A DNA stretch of 64,000 nt from Pararhizobium arenae (GTDB lineage Bacteria; Pseudomonadota; Alphaproteobacteria; Rhizobiales; Rhizobiaceae), in NCBI RefSeq assembly GCF_001931685.1, contig NZ_MOOY01000001.1, positions 496,001 through 560,000 of the forward strand, written 5' to 3'. The translations under genes and the position numbers were made by a program. Under the pieces are notes generated by a model. That model saw nothing but the letters and a program-made list of their open reading frames with translations. It had not been told where the DNA came from and made no database searches. Shown here in pieces: positions 9,268-18,188 of this stretch (its first letter is position 1; every line of letters begins with the position of its first letter).

Positions 9268-10232
9268 ACCAGAAGTATCTTCCTCTCATCGCCACGATCC
9301 TGATCTTCATCGTCTCCTATGCGATGTGCGCGTTACAGTATCCGAACATGCTGTCGACCCGCGTGATCGGCAATCTTTTGACGGACAATGCCTTTCTCGG
9401 TATCGCTGCGGTTGGCATGACCTTCGTGATCCTCTCCGGCGGCATTGACCTGTCGATCGGTTCGGTCATCGCCTTCACGGGCATTTTCCTTGCCGTCATG
9501 CTGGAGACCACCAGCATTCATCCCTTGCTGGCCTTTGTCCTGGCGCTGCTGATCACGACAGCCTTCGGCGCCATCATGGGCGCGATCATCCACTACCTCG
9601 AAATGCCCGCCTTCATCGTTACCCTGGCCGGCATGTTTCTCGCGCGCGGCATGGCGTTCGTCCTGTCGATCGACTCGATCCCGGTGCGACATGAATTCTA
9701 CGGCACGCTCAAGAGCTTCTATTACAAGCTTCCCGGTGGTGGGCGGATAACGCTGATCGGAGGCCTGATGCTGCTGGTTTTCGCAGTCGGCATCATCATC
9801 GCTCAGCGCACCCGCTTCGGCACAAATGTCTATGCGCTCGGTGGCGGGCCGCAGACGGCGGCGCTGATGGGTGTTCCGGTCGCGCGCACAACGATCCTGA
9901 TCTACGCGCTGTCCGGTTTCCTCGCGGGGCTTTCCGGAATCGTTTATTCCCTTTACACGTCAGCGGGATATTCGCTTGCGACCGTCGGGGTCGAGCTGGA
10001 TGCCATTGCTGCGGTCGTGATTGGAGGCACGCTGCTGACGGGGGGAGCCGGATTTGTGGGAGGAACACTGATCGGCGTTCTCATTCAGGGGCTTATTCAA
10101 ACCTACATCACCTTCGACGGCTCTCTGTCGAGCTGGTGGACGAAGATATTGATCGGCGCTTTGCTGTTCGCCTTCATCCTGATGCAGAAGGGAATCCTGT
10201 TCGTGTCGCGGCGAGGCAGAAGCTATGCCTGA
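9264..10232 (+). CDS. yjfF: YjfF-like sugar ABC transporter permease
   Basis: 322-residue permease, second membrane subunit of the importer. It shows the family block GMTFVILSGGIDLSIGSVIA (about residues 50-69), MPAFIVTLAGMFLARGMAF and VVIGGTLLTGGAG. Two different permeases together with one fused ATPase are characteristic of the ytfQRT-yjfF system rather than of rbs or xyl operons, which have one permease gene. The regulator gene follows after 10 bases. Confidence 0.88.
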   Translation: MNQKYLPLIATILIFIVSYAMCALQYPNMLSTRVIGNLLTDNAFLGIAAVGMTFVILSGGIDLSIGSVIAFTGIFLAVMLETTSIHPLLAFVLALLITTAFGAIMGAIIHYLEMPAFIVTLAGMFLARGMAFVLSIDSIPVRHEFYGTLKSFYYKLPGGGRITLIGGLMLLVFAVGIIIAQRTRFGTNVYALGGGPQTAALMGVPVARTTILIYALSGFLAGLSGIVYSLYTSAGYSLATVGVELDAIAAVVIGGTLLTGGAGFVGGTLIGVLIQGLIQTYITFDGSLSSWWTKILIGALLFAFILMQKGILFVSRRGRSYA

Positions 10233-10242
10233 GGGGGAGTAA

Positions 10243-10995
10243 TTGCGTAAAGGTTTGATGGAGACGGTGATCACGGGCGCCAACGCCCGCACCAGTCACG
10301 CCCAGGTGGTCGAGGAACTTGGGAAAGCCATTGTTTCTGGCCAGTTCCCGGTTGGATCGATTTTGCCGGGAGACTCTGAACTGGCGCTTCGCTTCAAGGT
10401 TTCCCGCACGGTTCTGCGCGAGGCCATGAAGACACTGGCTGCCAAGGGGTTGATCGTTCCGCGCGCCCGCATCGGTACCCGCGTGACCGACAAGAGCCAG
10501 TGGAACCTCTTCGATAACGACATCCTGACCTGGCATTTCAACGGCGGCGTCGGTGAGGAGTTTCTATATCACCTCAGCGAAATACGGCTCGCCTTCGAAC
10601 CTCATGCTGCTGCGCTTGCCGCGCGCAACGCCTCGGAAACCGAGATCAGCAACATGATGCGGCTTGCTGTGGCGATGGGCGACGAAAGCCACAGCGCCGA
10701 AACGCTTGCAGTGGCGGATCTGAAATTCCACATCGCCGTCCTGGAGGCGTCCGGCAATCCCTTCATGCGCACGGTTGGCGGCCTTATCGAGGCGGCACTG
10801 GTGGGCGTCTTCAAGCTCAGCTCACCTGTTGAAGACAAAAGCGGTATAGGCGAAATTTCGCGCAACCACATCCGCATCGTCGAGCAGATCAGCCGCCGTG
10901 ACGAACATGGCGCCCGCGGGGCCATGGAGTTGGTCATTCGCGTCGGTCGCGAGCGGGTGCGGGAAGCCTTCCGGGAAAACGACGGAAAGGCGTGA
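10243..10995 (+). CDS. GntR-family (FadR/FCD subfamily) transcriptional regulator
   Basis: 250-residue cytoplasmic repressor/activator. The N-terminal winged helix runs from about residue 18 to 85 (PVGSILPGDSELALRFKVSR then TVLREAMKTLAAKGLI), and the C-terminal FCD ligand domain includes FHIAVLEASGNPF, which supplies metal/ligand-binding histidines. The TTG at 10243 is chosen because GGGGGAG lies five bases upstream; ATG 10258 is an alternative that would remove five residues. As last gene of the sugar importer operon it probably controls that operon, perhaps through the palindrome at 5474-5492, with a sugar acid or sugar as ligand (inference). Confidence 0.88.
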   Translation: MRKGLMETVITGANARTSHAQVVEELGKAIVSGQFPVGSILPGDSELALRFKVSRTVLREAMKTLAAKGLIVPRARIGTRVTDKSQWNLFDNDILTWHFNGGVGEEFLYHLSEIRLAFEPHAAALAARNASETEISNMMRLAVAMGDESHSAETLAVADLKFHIAVLEASGNPFMRTVGGLIEAALVGVFKLSSPVEDKSGIGEISRNHIRIVEQISRRDEHGARGAMELVIRVGRERVREAFRENDGKA

Positions 10996-11164
10996 GCCAG
11001 GTGCCTTGTCCCCACCAAAAGATGTTTGGCGTCGATTGCCTGCATCTGGAAACTGTAAATTGCCATTGCCCGGCTTGCCGTTTTTACTCGATCCGCCTAT
11101 CTGGTGAGACATCGCACGGCGCGACCTTGAGGGGTGCGCTTGGTTTCAACGGTGATCGAGGGCT

Positions 11165-12454
11165 ATGTCCGAACTAATTGTCATTTTCATTCTTTTGTTA
11201 ATCAATGCATTTTTTGCGCTGTCTGAAATGGCAATCGTATCGGCAAGCCGGCCGCTTCTCCGGCAAATGGCCCGGCAGGGAAATGTCCGCGCGGAGAGGG
11301 CGCTGAAGCTCGCCGAGGATCCAGGTAAGTTTCTTTCCACGGTACAGGTCGGCATCACCCTCGTCGGCACGCTTGCCGGCGCCTATGGCGGTGCGACCAT
11401 CGCAGACAAGCTTGCTCCTGTGTTGAACGAGATCGCCTGGATCAATCCTTATGGCAGCACGGTTGCGGTTGCCGCGGTCGTGACCTTGATCACCTATCTC
11501 TCGGTCGTGATCGGCGAGCTCATTCCAAAGCAACTCGCGCTGAAAAATTCCGAGGGCGTGGCGATGTTCGTGTCCGGCCCGATGTCCTTCCTGTCGAAGC
11601 TCGCGGCCCCCGTCGTCTATCTGTTCGAATCCTCGGCGGCCATCGTCCTGAAGATTTTTGGCGCCAGCGACGACAGCGATCGGGTGACGGAGGAGGAAGT
11701 TCAGGCGATCATGGCCGAAGGTGTCGAAAGCGGCGCCATCGAGAAGTCTGAACACGAAATGCTGCGCAGGATCATCCGGCTGGGCGATCGAAACGTAAAA
11801 TCGATCATGACGCACCGGACCGAAGTGAGCTTTATCGAGATCGACGACAGCCTGGACGCCATTCGCGCCAAGGTCGCGCAATCTGCCCATTCGCGCTATC
11901 CCGTCATGGAGACGGCGACCGGCGAGGTGTTGGGGGCAATTCTCATCAAGGAGGTGCTGAACGCGCAGGTTCGCGGCAATGCCTTCAATGTGCGTGACTT
12001 CGTAAGGGACATCCACACGCTGCCGGAGACGGCTTCCTGCCTGAAGGCACTGGAAGCGTTCAAGAGTTCCCGCATCAACATGGCCATGATCGTCGACGAG
12101 TACGGCAGTATCGAAGGCATCATCACCATCGCCGACATTCTTGAGGCGATCGTCGGTATCCTGCCGTCGAATTATGACGACATCGAGCATGCTCTGATCC
12201 GTCAGCGTGACGACGGTTCTTATCTCGTGGACGGCCGCACGCCGATTGACGAGATCAACCTGACGATCGGTCTCGATGAGATCGATGCGGATGGCAGCTT
12301 CGAGACGATCGCTGGTTTTCTGGTTCAGGAACTGCGCAAGACGCCGGAAGAAGGCGACGTCACCGAGGCGCACGGCTATCGCTTCGAGGTCATCGACATG
12401 GACGGCCGGAGGATAGACAAAATCCTCGTTTCAAAGGTTGCTGAGAGTGATTAG
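11165..12454 (+). CDS. CNNM/CBS-domain membrane protein (TlyC/CorC-HlyC family)
   Basis: 429-residue inner-membrane protein. An N-terminal DUF21/CNNM transmembrane domain (about residues 1-190, three to four helices) is followed by paired CBS domains (IMTHRTEVSFIEI near 215 and MIVDEYGSIEGIITIADILE near 305) and a C-terminal transporter-associated CorC_HlyC domain. Relatives are annotated as hemolysins, but the better supported role for CNNM proteins is divalent cation (Mg2+/Co2+) efflux or its control. It stands alone, with GAGGG before the ATG and a terminator downstream. Confidence 0.88.
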   Translation: MSELIVIFILLLINAFFALSEMAIVSASRPLLRQMARQGNVRAERALKLAEDPGKFLSTVQVGITLVGTLAGAYGGATIADKLAPVLNEIAWINPYGSTVAVAAVVTLITYLSVVIGELIPKQLALKNSEGVAMFVSGPMSFLSKLAAPVVYLFESSAAIVLKIFGASDDSDRVTEEEVQAIMAEGVESGAIEKSEHEMLRRIIRLGDRNVKSIMTHRTEVSFIEIDDSLDAIRAKVAQSAHSRYPVMETATGEVLGAILIKEVLNAQVRGNAFNVRDFVRDIHTLPETASCLKALEAFKSSRINMAMIVDEYGSIEGIITIADILEAIVGILPSNYDDIEHALIRQRDDGSYLVDGRTPIDEINLTIGLDEIDADGSFETIAGFLVQELRKTPEEGDVTEAHGYRFEVIDMDGRRIDKILVSKVAESD

Positions 12455-12493
12455 CGAAGAGCCGTGCAGTGGCGGATTTCGTGTTAATGCCAG

Positions 12494-12523
12494 AAAGGCC
12501 GCGTCGTGATCGACGCGGCCTTT
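12494..12523. terminator. Shared terminator between convergent genes
   Basis: Perfect 13-bp stem (AAAGGCCGCGTCG and its complement) with a TGAT loop, lying between the converging CBS-domain gene and wrbA. A-rich and T-rich ends on both sides suggest it can work in both directions, although the T tract is short. Confidence 0.7.
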
Positions 12524-12551
12524 CAGTTATGCATAGAGATCACGGAAAGCT

Positions 12552-13148
12552 TTAAGCGAGCTTGGCAGCGATCTTTGCGACATGGGCGCCCTGGTAGCGA
12601 GCTGCTTCCAGTTCGATTTCCGAAGGCTGGCGGGAGCCGTCGCCGCCGGTGATCGTCGATGCACCATAAGGCGAGCCGCCCTTGACTTCATCAACGCCCA
12701 TCTGGCCCTGGAAGGCGTAGGGAAGGCCGACGACGACCATGCCGTGGTGCATCAGGGTCGGGATGAAGCCGAGAATAGTGGACTCCTGGCCGCCGTGCTG
12801 GGTAGCGGACGAGGTGAAGACCGAGCCGACCTTGCCGACCAGCGCGCCCTTCATCCACAGACCGCCGGTCTGGTCGATGAAGTTGCGCATCTGCGAAGCG
12901 ACCGTGCCATATCGGGTGCCGGCGCCGAAGATGATGGCGTCGTAGTCTGCCAGTTCATCTGGCTTTGCGATTTCCGCAGCCTGGTCGACCTTGAAATAAG
13001 AGGCCTTGGCGACATCTTCCGGTACGAGTTCCGGAACGCGCTTGACGGTGACGTCGGCGCCAGCAGACTTCGCGCCTTCAGCCACGGCATAAGCCATAGT
13101 TTCGATGTGGCCGTAAGCCGAGTAGTAAAGGACCAGTACCTTTGCCAT
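12552..13148 (-). CDS. wrbA: NAD(P)H:quinone oxidoreductase type IV (WrbA)
   Basis: 198-residue flavodoxin-like cytoplasmic enzyme that reduces quinones by two electrons using FMN and NAD(P)H. The FMN-phosphate loop [12 protein letters not shown] is at residues 8-19, and the flavodoxin strand [20 protein letters not shown] and GHGG-type loop ([10 protein letters not shown]) follow. The start at 13148 ([10 protein letters not shown]) is preceded by AGGAGAA; upstream in-frame codons are not needed by the family, whose usual length is about 198-200. Confidence 0.93.
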   Translation of the reverse strand: MAKVLVLYYSAYGHIETMAYAVAEGAKSAGADVTVKRVPELVPEDVAKASYFKVDQAAEIAKPDELADYDAIIFGAGTRYGTVASQMRNFIDQTGGLWMKGALVGKVGSVFTSSATQHGGQESTILGFIPTLMHHGMVVVGLPYAFQGQMGVDEVKGGSPYGASTITGGDGSRQPSEIELEAARYQGAHVAKIAAKLA

Positions 13149-13311
13149 TGTGTTCTCCTGTGAAAAGGCTTGTTCGTTCGATTGCCTATGGGCATGCAAT
13201 CTAGCAATTTGGTGTCGCTCTGCCAGAAGGCAGGCAGGCGACAGACTGTTTGACAATAATTGACAGTGACATTTCGACGATGAACAATCCCATTTTTCCT
13301 ATGGTGTTTCC

Positions 13312-14079
13312 ATGACCCAGCAGACGATTGTAACCGCGGCCATTCTGGCGATTGGCGATGAACTCCTGTCCGGGAGAACCAAGGATAAGAACATCGGGCA
13401 TCTTGCTGAATTGCTTACTCTTTCAGGTATTGACCTGAAGGAAGTCCGTATCGTCGCGGATGAAGAGGATGCAATCGTTGCCGCGCTCAATGCGCTGCGG
13501 GAAAAATATGATTATGTCTTTACCTCGGGCGGCATCGGTCCAACCCATGACGATATAACGGCAGATGCCGTATCAAAGGCATTTGGCGTGCCGTGCATTC
13601 ATGAGACCGAAGCGATGAAGCTGCTTGCCGCCATGTACGAGCGGCGTGGCATGGAATTCACGCAAGCCCGTCAACGCATGGCACGCATGCCTGAAGGCGC
13701 AACCCACATCCCCAACCCAGTTTCCACGGCACCTGGTTTCACCATTGGCAATGTCTATGTCATGGCCGGCGTGCCCCAGGTTTTCCAGGCCATGGTGGAT
13801 GCGGTGTTGCCGACGTTGCGCGGCGGAGCCCGCGTGATGTCGCGTTCCGTCACGTCGCCTTACGGTGAAGGCGATATCGGTGGGCCGTTGGGCGAAGTAC
13901 AGAAGCGCCATCCGGAAACCAGTATCGGTTCCTATCCGAAATTCGACGGGAAATTTTTCTCGACCGAACTCGTCATTCGAGCCCGGGATGAAACCTTGCT
14001 TTCAGCGGCCGAAGCCGACGTCATTGCTATGATAGAATCGATAAAATCTGAGAAAGTTAAAGCTGATCCAGCAGCTTAG
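13312..14079 (+). CDS. CinA-like molybdopterin-binding domain protein
   Basis: 255-residue protein consisting of only the MoCF_biosynth (molybdopterin-binding) domain seen at the N-terminus of CinA; the deamidase (nicotinamide-nucleotide amidohydrolase) domain of full CinA is absent. Hallmarks are AILAIGDELLSGRTKDKN near residue 10, VFTSGGIGPTHDDITADAV near 70 and the MAGVPQVFQAM loop. Short COG1058-only proteins are common in rhizobia; their reaction is unproven, and pyrophosphatase activity on ADP-ribose-like molecules is only an extrapolation. Its stop overlaps the convergent HAD gene's stop by four bases. Confidence 0.8.
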   Translation: MTQQTIVTAAILAIGDELLSGRTKDKNIGHLAELLTLSGIDLKEVRIVADEEDAIVAALNALREKYDYVFTSGGIGPTHDDITADAVSKAFGVPCIHETEAMKLLAAMYERRGMEFTQARQRMARMPEGATHIPNPVSTAPGFTIGNVYVMAGVPQVFQAMVDAVLPTLRGGARVMSRSVTSPYGEGDIGGPLGEVQKRHPETSIGSYPKFDGKFFSTELVIRARDETLLSAAEADVIAMIESIKSEKVKADPAA

Positions 14080-14792
14080 ATGATTTTCCTTAGAATTTCG
14101 TTGAGCTCGCCGAGATGGACGATTTCGTGAAATCGCGGATGGTCTTCCGGCTTGTCCGCATGTTCGTAGCTCCAGGTCAGCGCATGGGGCACATAAACGC
14201 CCCAGCTTCCGGCTTCTAGAGCCGGCAGGACATCCGATTTCAGGGAGTTGCCAACCATCAGGCTGCGCTCAGGACCATCGCCATGGCGGGAAAAGGCCTT
14301 CTCATAGGTTTGCGGTGACTTGTCGCTGACGATCTCGATGCCATGGAAGTAGTCGCCAATCCCGGAGGCTGCGAGCTTGCGCTCCTGGTCGAACAGATCG
14401 CCCTTGGTGATCAGCACAAGCCTGTAGTCGTCGTGAAGCGCTGCAAGCGTATCCTGTGCGTGCGGAACCACCTCGACAGGATGCTTCAGCATCTCGCGTC
14501 CGGCGTTCAGGATTTCGTGGATGACGCTTGTCGGAATTTCGCCCTGACTGACCTCGATCGCAGTTTCGATCATCGAAAGCGTGAACCCCTTGATGCCGAA
14601 GCCGTACAAGGCGAGGTTCCGCTTTTCGGCGGCGAGCAATCGTTCTGAAAGGTGATCCGGTTCAACGTAATCCCTGAGAAGCGCAGCAAACTCCGCCTGG
14701 GTCAACTGATAGAAATGCTCGTTCTGCCAGAGCGTATCATCTGCGTCGAAGCCGATGGTGGTGACCTTTTGGAGGGGAAGGTTGCCTGCCAT
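14076..14792 (-). CDS. HAD-superfamily hydrolase
   Basis: 238-residue phosphatase-like protein. Motif I is FDADDTLW (nucleophile and acid aspartates) near residue 13, motif II VLITKGD, motif III lysine in SDKSPQTYEKAF, and motif IV region RSLMVGNSLKSDVLPA. An alpha-helical cap (subclass I) lies between motifs I and II. The start at 14792 sits inside a five-base distance of the upstream gene's stop, suggesting coupling; a GTG at 14831 would overlap that gene. Substrate is not predictable; phosphoglycolate- or nucleotide-like phosphates are typical of the cap type. Confidence 0.82.
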   Translation of the reverse strand: MAGNLPLQKVTTIGFDADDTLWQNEHFYQLTQAEFAALLRDYVEPDHLSERLLAAEKRNLALYGFGIKGFTLSMIETAIEVSQGEIPTSVIHEILNAGREMLKHPVEVVPHAQDTLAALHDDYRLVLITKGDLFDQERKLAASGIGDYFHGIEIVSDKSPQTYEKAFSRHGDGPERSLMVGNSLKSDVLPALEAGSWGVYVPHALTWSYEHADKPEDHPRFHEIVHLGELNEILRKII

Positions 14793-14796
14793 GGTT

Positions 14797-15396
14797 TTAC
14801 GGGCCTGACACCGTGAAAGGTTGTTCGACACTCGCGGTCTTCTTGCTATTCGTGTCGTTAAAATGGAACCGCAGGATATAGTCTCCCGCCGGCGCTCCGG
14901 TCACGTCGATGGACAGCGTGGCGTAAATTTCCTGGTTGCGGAAATAGCCATTGAAGGTGAAGTTGCCGAAGCCTTTCTGGCTGGCAAGCACTTCGCCCTG
15001 CTTATTGAGGATATCGAAATCGACGGTAAAGTTGGTCTGGATTTTTCCCTGCGTCGTCGAGGGTACCCAATTGAGGCCAATCGGCTCGACATAGGAGACG
15101 AGCGTTTCACCGGGCTTGAAGATCGACGTATCCTTGGTGTCGTACATAGCGTAGCCGGCGGGCTCACCTCGCACGAAGACGGCTTTTCCGATGGAGAAGG
15201 GCAGTTTGACGGAAAAGTCGCTCATGGCGCTTCGCATGGCATCATAGGCGCCGACTGCGTCGCCGGCTTGAGCAAGGCTTTCAGCCTTCGCTGCCGCTTC
15301 CGCCAAAGGCCCTGCGTGACCGCTCGCCGCGGAAGTCGCGGCAAGCAAGGATGCAAGCCAGACGGTTCTGAGCTCTTTCAACCTAAACCATCTCAT
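14797..15396 (-). CDS. Conserved hypothetical exported protein
   Basis: 199-residue protein of unknown function. The first 29 residues form a Sec signal peptide ending in a plausible SGHAG cleavage region, so it should be periplasmic. The mature part begins with an alanine-rich helical segment (about residues 30-60) and continues with beta-rich sequence containing PIGLNWVPSTT, resembling a secreted beta-sandwich. The ATG at 15396 has GGGAGG eight bases upstream; an in-frame ATG at 15435 would place the signal peptide internally. It appears to be transcribed with the downstream HAD hydrolase gene. Confidence 0.75.
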   Translation of the reverse strand: MRWFRLKELRTVWLASLLAATSAASGHAGPLAEAAAKAESLAQAGDAVGAYDAMRSAMSDFSVKLPFSIGKAVFVRGEPAGYAMYDTKDTSIFKPGETLVSYVEPIGLNWVPSTTQGKIQTNFTVDFDILNKQGEVLASQKGFGNFTFNGYFRNQEIYATLSIDVTGAPAGDYILRFHFNDTNSKKTASVEQPFTVSGP

Positions 15397-15565
15397 GCCT
15401 GCCTCCCAGCCTGTAGCAAGATGGATCATCGGCATTTACCGTTATGAGTCAACCCGATGGCCGGAGTTTCGCAAGGTGTTTAAAAGATGATTGTGAAAAT
15501 CATATATCTATTGCGGGCGGTAGCCAGAGCGACTGCGGTGTGGCATAGCGGGGCCAGCGAGAACC

Positions 15566-16828
15566 ATGGAAGACCAACCGATGACATTGGATGTTGAAAC
15601 CGCAACAGAAGCTCTGCGTGGCCTTTTTCCGGCCACACCGCTGCAGCTCAACGAGCATCTCAGCGCGCGCTATGGTGCAAACATCTACCTGAAGCGCGAG
15701 GATCTTTCTCCTGTGCGCTCCTACAAGATCCGCGGCGCTTTCAATTTCTTCCGCAAGGTTATTGCTGCGGGGGCTGTTGGAAAGACTTTCGTGTGCGCCT
15801 CGGCAGGCAATCATGCACAGGGTTTTGCCTTCGTCTGCCGGCACTTCGGCGTTCCCGGTGTGGTCTTCATGCCGGTCACCACGCCGCAGCAGAAGATCGA
15901 CAAGACACGCATGTTCGGTGGAGAATTCATCACCATCCGTCTTATCGGCGACTTCTTCGACCAGTGCTATCAGGCTGCCCGCGATCATGTGGACGCGATC
16001 GGCGGCGTGATGGTTCCTCCCTTTGATCATCGCGACATCATCGAAGGACAGGCTACCGTGGCCCAGGAAATAATGGAGCAGCTGCCGGAGGGCGTCATGC
16101 CGGATCTGGTGATCATGCCTGTCGGCGGCGGCGGCCTTTCTGCTGGCATGACGACGTTCCTCTCTGATCAAGTTGATCCGGAGGGGTTCATTTTCTGCGA
16201 GCCCGAGGGTGCTCCAAGCCTGAGGCAAAGCCTCGAAAGCGGGGCGGTCGTTACCTTGGAGCAGGTGGACAATTTCGTCGATGGCGCGGCCGTTGGTCGA
16301 ATCGGCGATTTGAATTTTCAGATGCTGCAGCGTTTCAAACCGGAGCAGGTGCTTCTCATGCCGGAGAACGCGATCTGCGTCACTATTACCGACATGCTGA
16401 ACGTGGAGGGCGTCGTCCTTGAGCCTGCCGGTGCTCTCTCGATCACCGCATTGGAAACGCTGGGGGCAGAGGCGTTGCAGGGCAAGACCATCGTCGCGGT
16501 CGTCTCGGGCGGCAACTTCGATTTCGAGCGGCTGCCCGATGTCAAGGAGCGCGCAATGCGGCACTCCGGACTGAAGAAATATTTCATCCTCCGCATGGCC
16601 CAGCGCCCCGGTGCACTGAAGGATTTTCTGAGCCTGCTTGGGCCGGAAGACGATATCGCTCGCTTTGAGTATCTGAAAAAGTCTGCCCGCAATTTCGGTT
16701 CTATCCTGATCGGGATAGAAACGAAAAATCCGCAGAATTTCCCGGCCTTGAAGGCGCGGTTCGATGGCGCCGGATTGCGATATCAGGACATAACCGACAA
16801 CGAAATCCTCTCTAATCTGGTCGTCTGA
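15566..16828 (+). CDS. ilvA: Threonine ammonia-lyase (threonine dehydratase)
   Basis: 420-residue PLP enzyme converting L-threonine to 2-oxobutanoate and ammonia, the first step toward isoleucine. The PLP-binding lysine is in VRSYKIRGAF (near residue 60), the phosphate loop is VGGGGLSAG (near 190), and the C-terminal ~80 residues (LRMAQRPGALKDFLSLLG) form a single ACT-like regulatory domain, the short biosynthetic form also found in Gram-positive bacteria. Start uncertain: ATG 15566 is used and ATG 15581 is possible; neither has a strong ribosome site. Confidence 0.88.
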   Translation: MEDQPMTLDVETATEALRGLFPATPLQLNEHLSARYGANIYLKREDLSPVRSYKIRGAFNFFRKVIAAGAVGKTFVCASAGNHAQGFAFVCRHFGVPGVVFMPVTTPQQKIDKTRMFGGEFITIRLIGDFFDQCYQAARDHVDAIGGVMVPPFDHRDIIEGQATVAQEIMEQLPEGVMPDLVIMPVGGGGLSAGMTTFLSDQVDPEGFIFCEPEGAPSLRQSLESGAVVTLEQVDNFVDGAAVGRIGDLNFQMLQRFKPEQVLLMPENAICVTITDMLNVEGVVLEPAGALSITALETLGAEALQGKTIVAVVSGGNFDFERLPDVKERAMRHSGLKKYFILRMAQRPGALKDFLSLLGPEDDIARFEYLKKSARNFGSILIGIETKNPQNFPALKARFDGAGLRYQDITDNEILSNLVV

Positions 16829-16848
16829 TTATTAGTTAAAACAGTTAA

Positions 16849-17727
16849 TTAAATCAATTTCCTAATCCATTTTATAATGATTTCAGATAGTGTTTTGGTG
16901 GTTGACGGAGAAAGGGCGTCGCCGGCAGGAACGTGCCCGTAAGGGTCGCCTACGTCGCCCGGGTCGATAATGTCTGTCGGTCCACCCCATCTGGAAGCAA
17001 CCCGCCTTGCCTTGGCCGGATCGATGATCCGGTCCTTGCCGGACACGACGAACAGCGTCGGAATACGGGCCGTCTCGCAGGCAAGCATGCCGGCCTCTTT
17101 GACAAGCCTCGCCATCGGTAGCAGCGCATCCACGGGATAGTCGTTCGTCCAGTAGGTCGCGTGAAGCGTGTTGATTGGCTTGAAGCTGCGCAGCCTGCCG
17201 AGGAGGAGATGGGCAAGTTGCCTGGCAAACGGACCGGTCAACAGCGGCGCGGCCAGCGCCCGAAGGCCGAAATTCGGCGCGAGAAAGATTGCGGCCTTTA
17301 TCCGTTTCGCACAGGGATGGTCGCCGGCGAGGATTTCCGCGCAAAGCGTCGCGCCGGTCGAGGTTGCCATGAGGATGATCTGCTCCCCCAGTTGCTCACC
17401 GATCGCGATCGCTTCGACGACGTCCGCCCGCCAATCCTCGATCGTCGCTTGCGCCATCGCCTCGCTGCTGCGGCCGTGGCCACTCAGCCGCGTATATAAC
17501 AGGTTGGCGCCACAAGCTTGGGCGACGATATCGGGAAGCGGGCGCACCTCACCGCTCGAAGCCGAAAAGCCATGGACATAGACTATGCAGACATCGGTCT
17601 TACGGCGGGAAACCGGGTCTGACCAGACGATCTGCTTTGCAAGACCGGGACGGATATCGGGAACACTGGCCTCTTTGGAAGCGAGCCAGTTTTAAAGGTC
17701 TTTGCCATTCGTGATGTGGGCGGGCAT
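16849..17727 (-). pseudogene. Alpha/beta hydrolase interrupted by an in-frame stop codon
   Basis: The intact part encodes a serine hydrolase of the alpha/beta fold: oxyanion-region HGFSASSGE, nucleophile elbow ATSTGAT, acid in SGKDRIID and catalytic histidine in DPYGHVPAGD. In the same frame upstream the sequence remains protein-like (NWLASKEASVPDIRPGLAKQ...) but is preceded by TAA at 17692-17694, then further coding-like residues back to an ATG at 17727. No ATG, GTG or TTG lies between that stop and the HGFSASSGE motif; the first usable start, GTG 17547, would delete it. The gene is therefore probably inactive by one nonsense codon. A sequencing error or a rare start codon are alternatives. 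Confidence 0.65.
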
Positions 17728-17819
17728 CGCGAGATGCGAGTTTATCGGCAACGGGCTGCTCCGGTGGATGGTTGAAACTTAAGCTTTCACAGCTTCGGGC
17801 GCCATGCTAGGTCTCTCAT

Positions 17820-18140
17820 ATGGCATCATTTTTCTCAAAATTATTTGGTCTGTCCGGCGGCTCCTCCGAAAAGCCGGCGGGCGGCGGCGCAGCGAAAACA
17901 GAAACGTATGCGGATTGCCTGATCAAGGCGTTGCCGATGCGTGAGGGATCGCAGTTCCGGCTGGCCGGCTCGATCGAGAAGACGATCGATGGAGAGGTAC
18001 GTGTGCGCAATTTCATCCGTGCCGATCTCTTCACCTCGGAGCAGGATGCGATCGATGCGACGTTGCGCAAAGCGCATCAGATTATCGATCAGAACGGGCC
18101 GTCGCTGTTCTCGGACGGGGCAGAGCCTCGCCAGGTCTAG
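17820..18140 (+). CDS. HlyU-like small protein
   Basis: 106-residue protein resembling the HlyU family (named after the Vibrio hemolysin activator). After a glycine-rich N-terminal linker (residues 10-26) comes the compact domain with QFRLAGSIEKTIDGEVRVR and RADLFTSEQDA. Rhizobial members are annotated as HlyU-family regulators, but no helix-turn-helix is evident by eye and DNA binding is unproven here. It is a single gene ahead of a diguanylate cyclase, 48 bases away. Confidence 0.7.
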   Translation: MASFFSKLFGLSGGSSEKPAGGGAAKTETYADCLIKALPMREGSQFRLAGSIEKTIDGEVRVRNFIRADLFTSEQDAIDATLRKAHQIIDQNGPSLFSDGAEPRQV

Positions 18141-18188
18141 GGATAACGCGTCGGCTTTTCCCTAAACAATTCTTTAAATTTGCCACCT

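Noticed and set aside
11198-12373. A long minus-strand open frame across the CBS-domain gene
   Set aside because: Antisense shadow of a clear membrane protein gene; low-complexity composition and no motifs.
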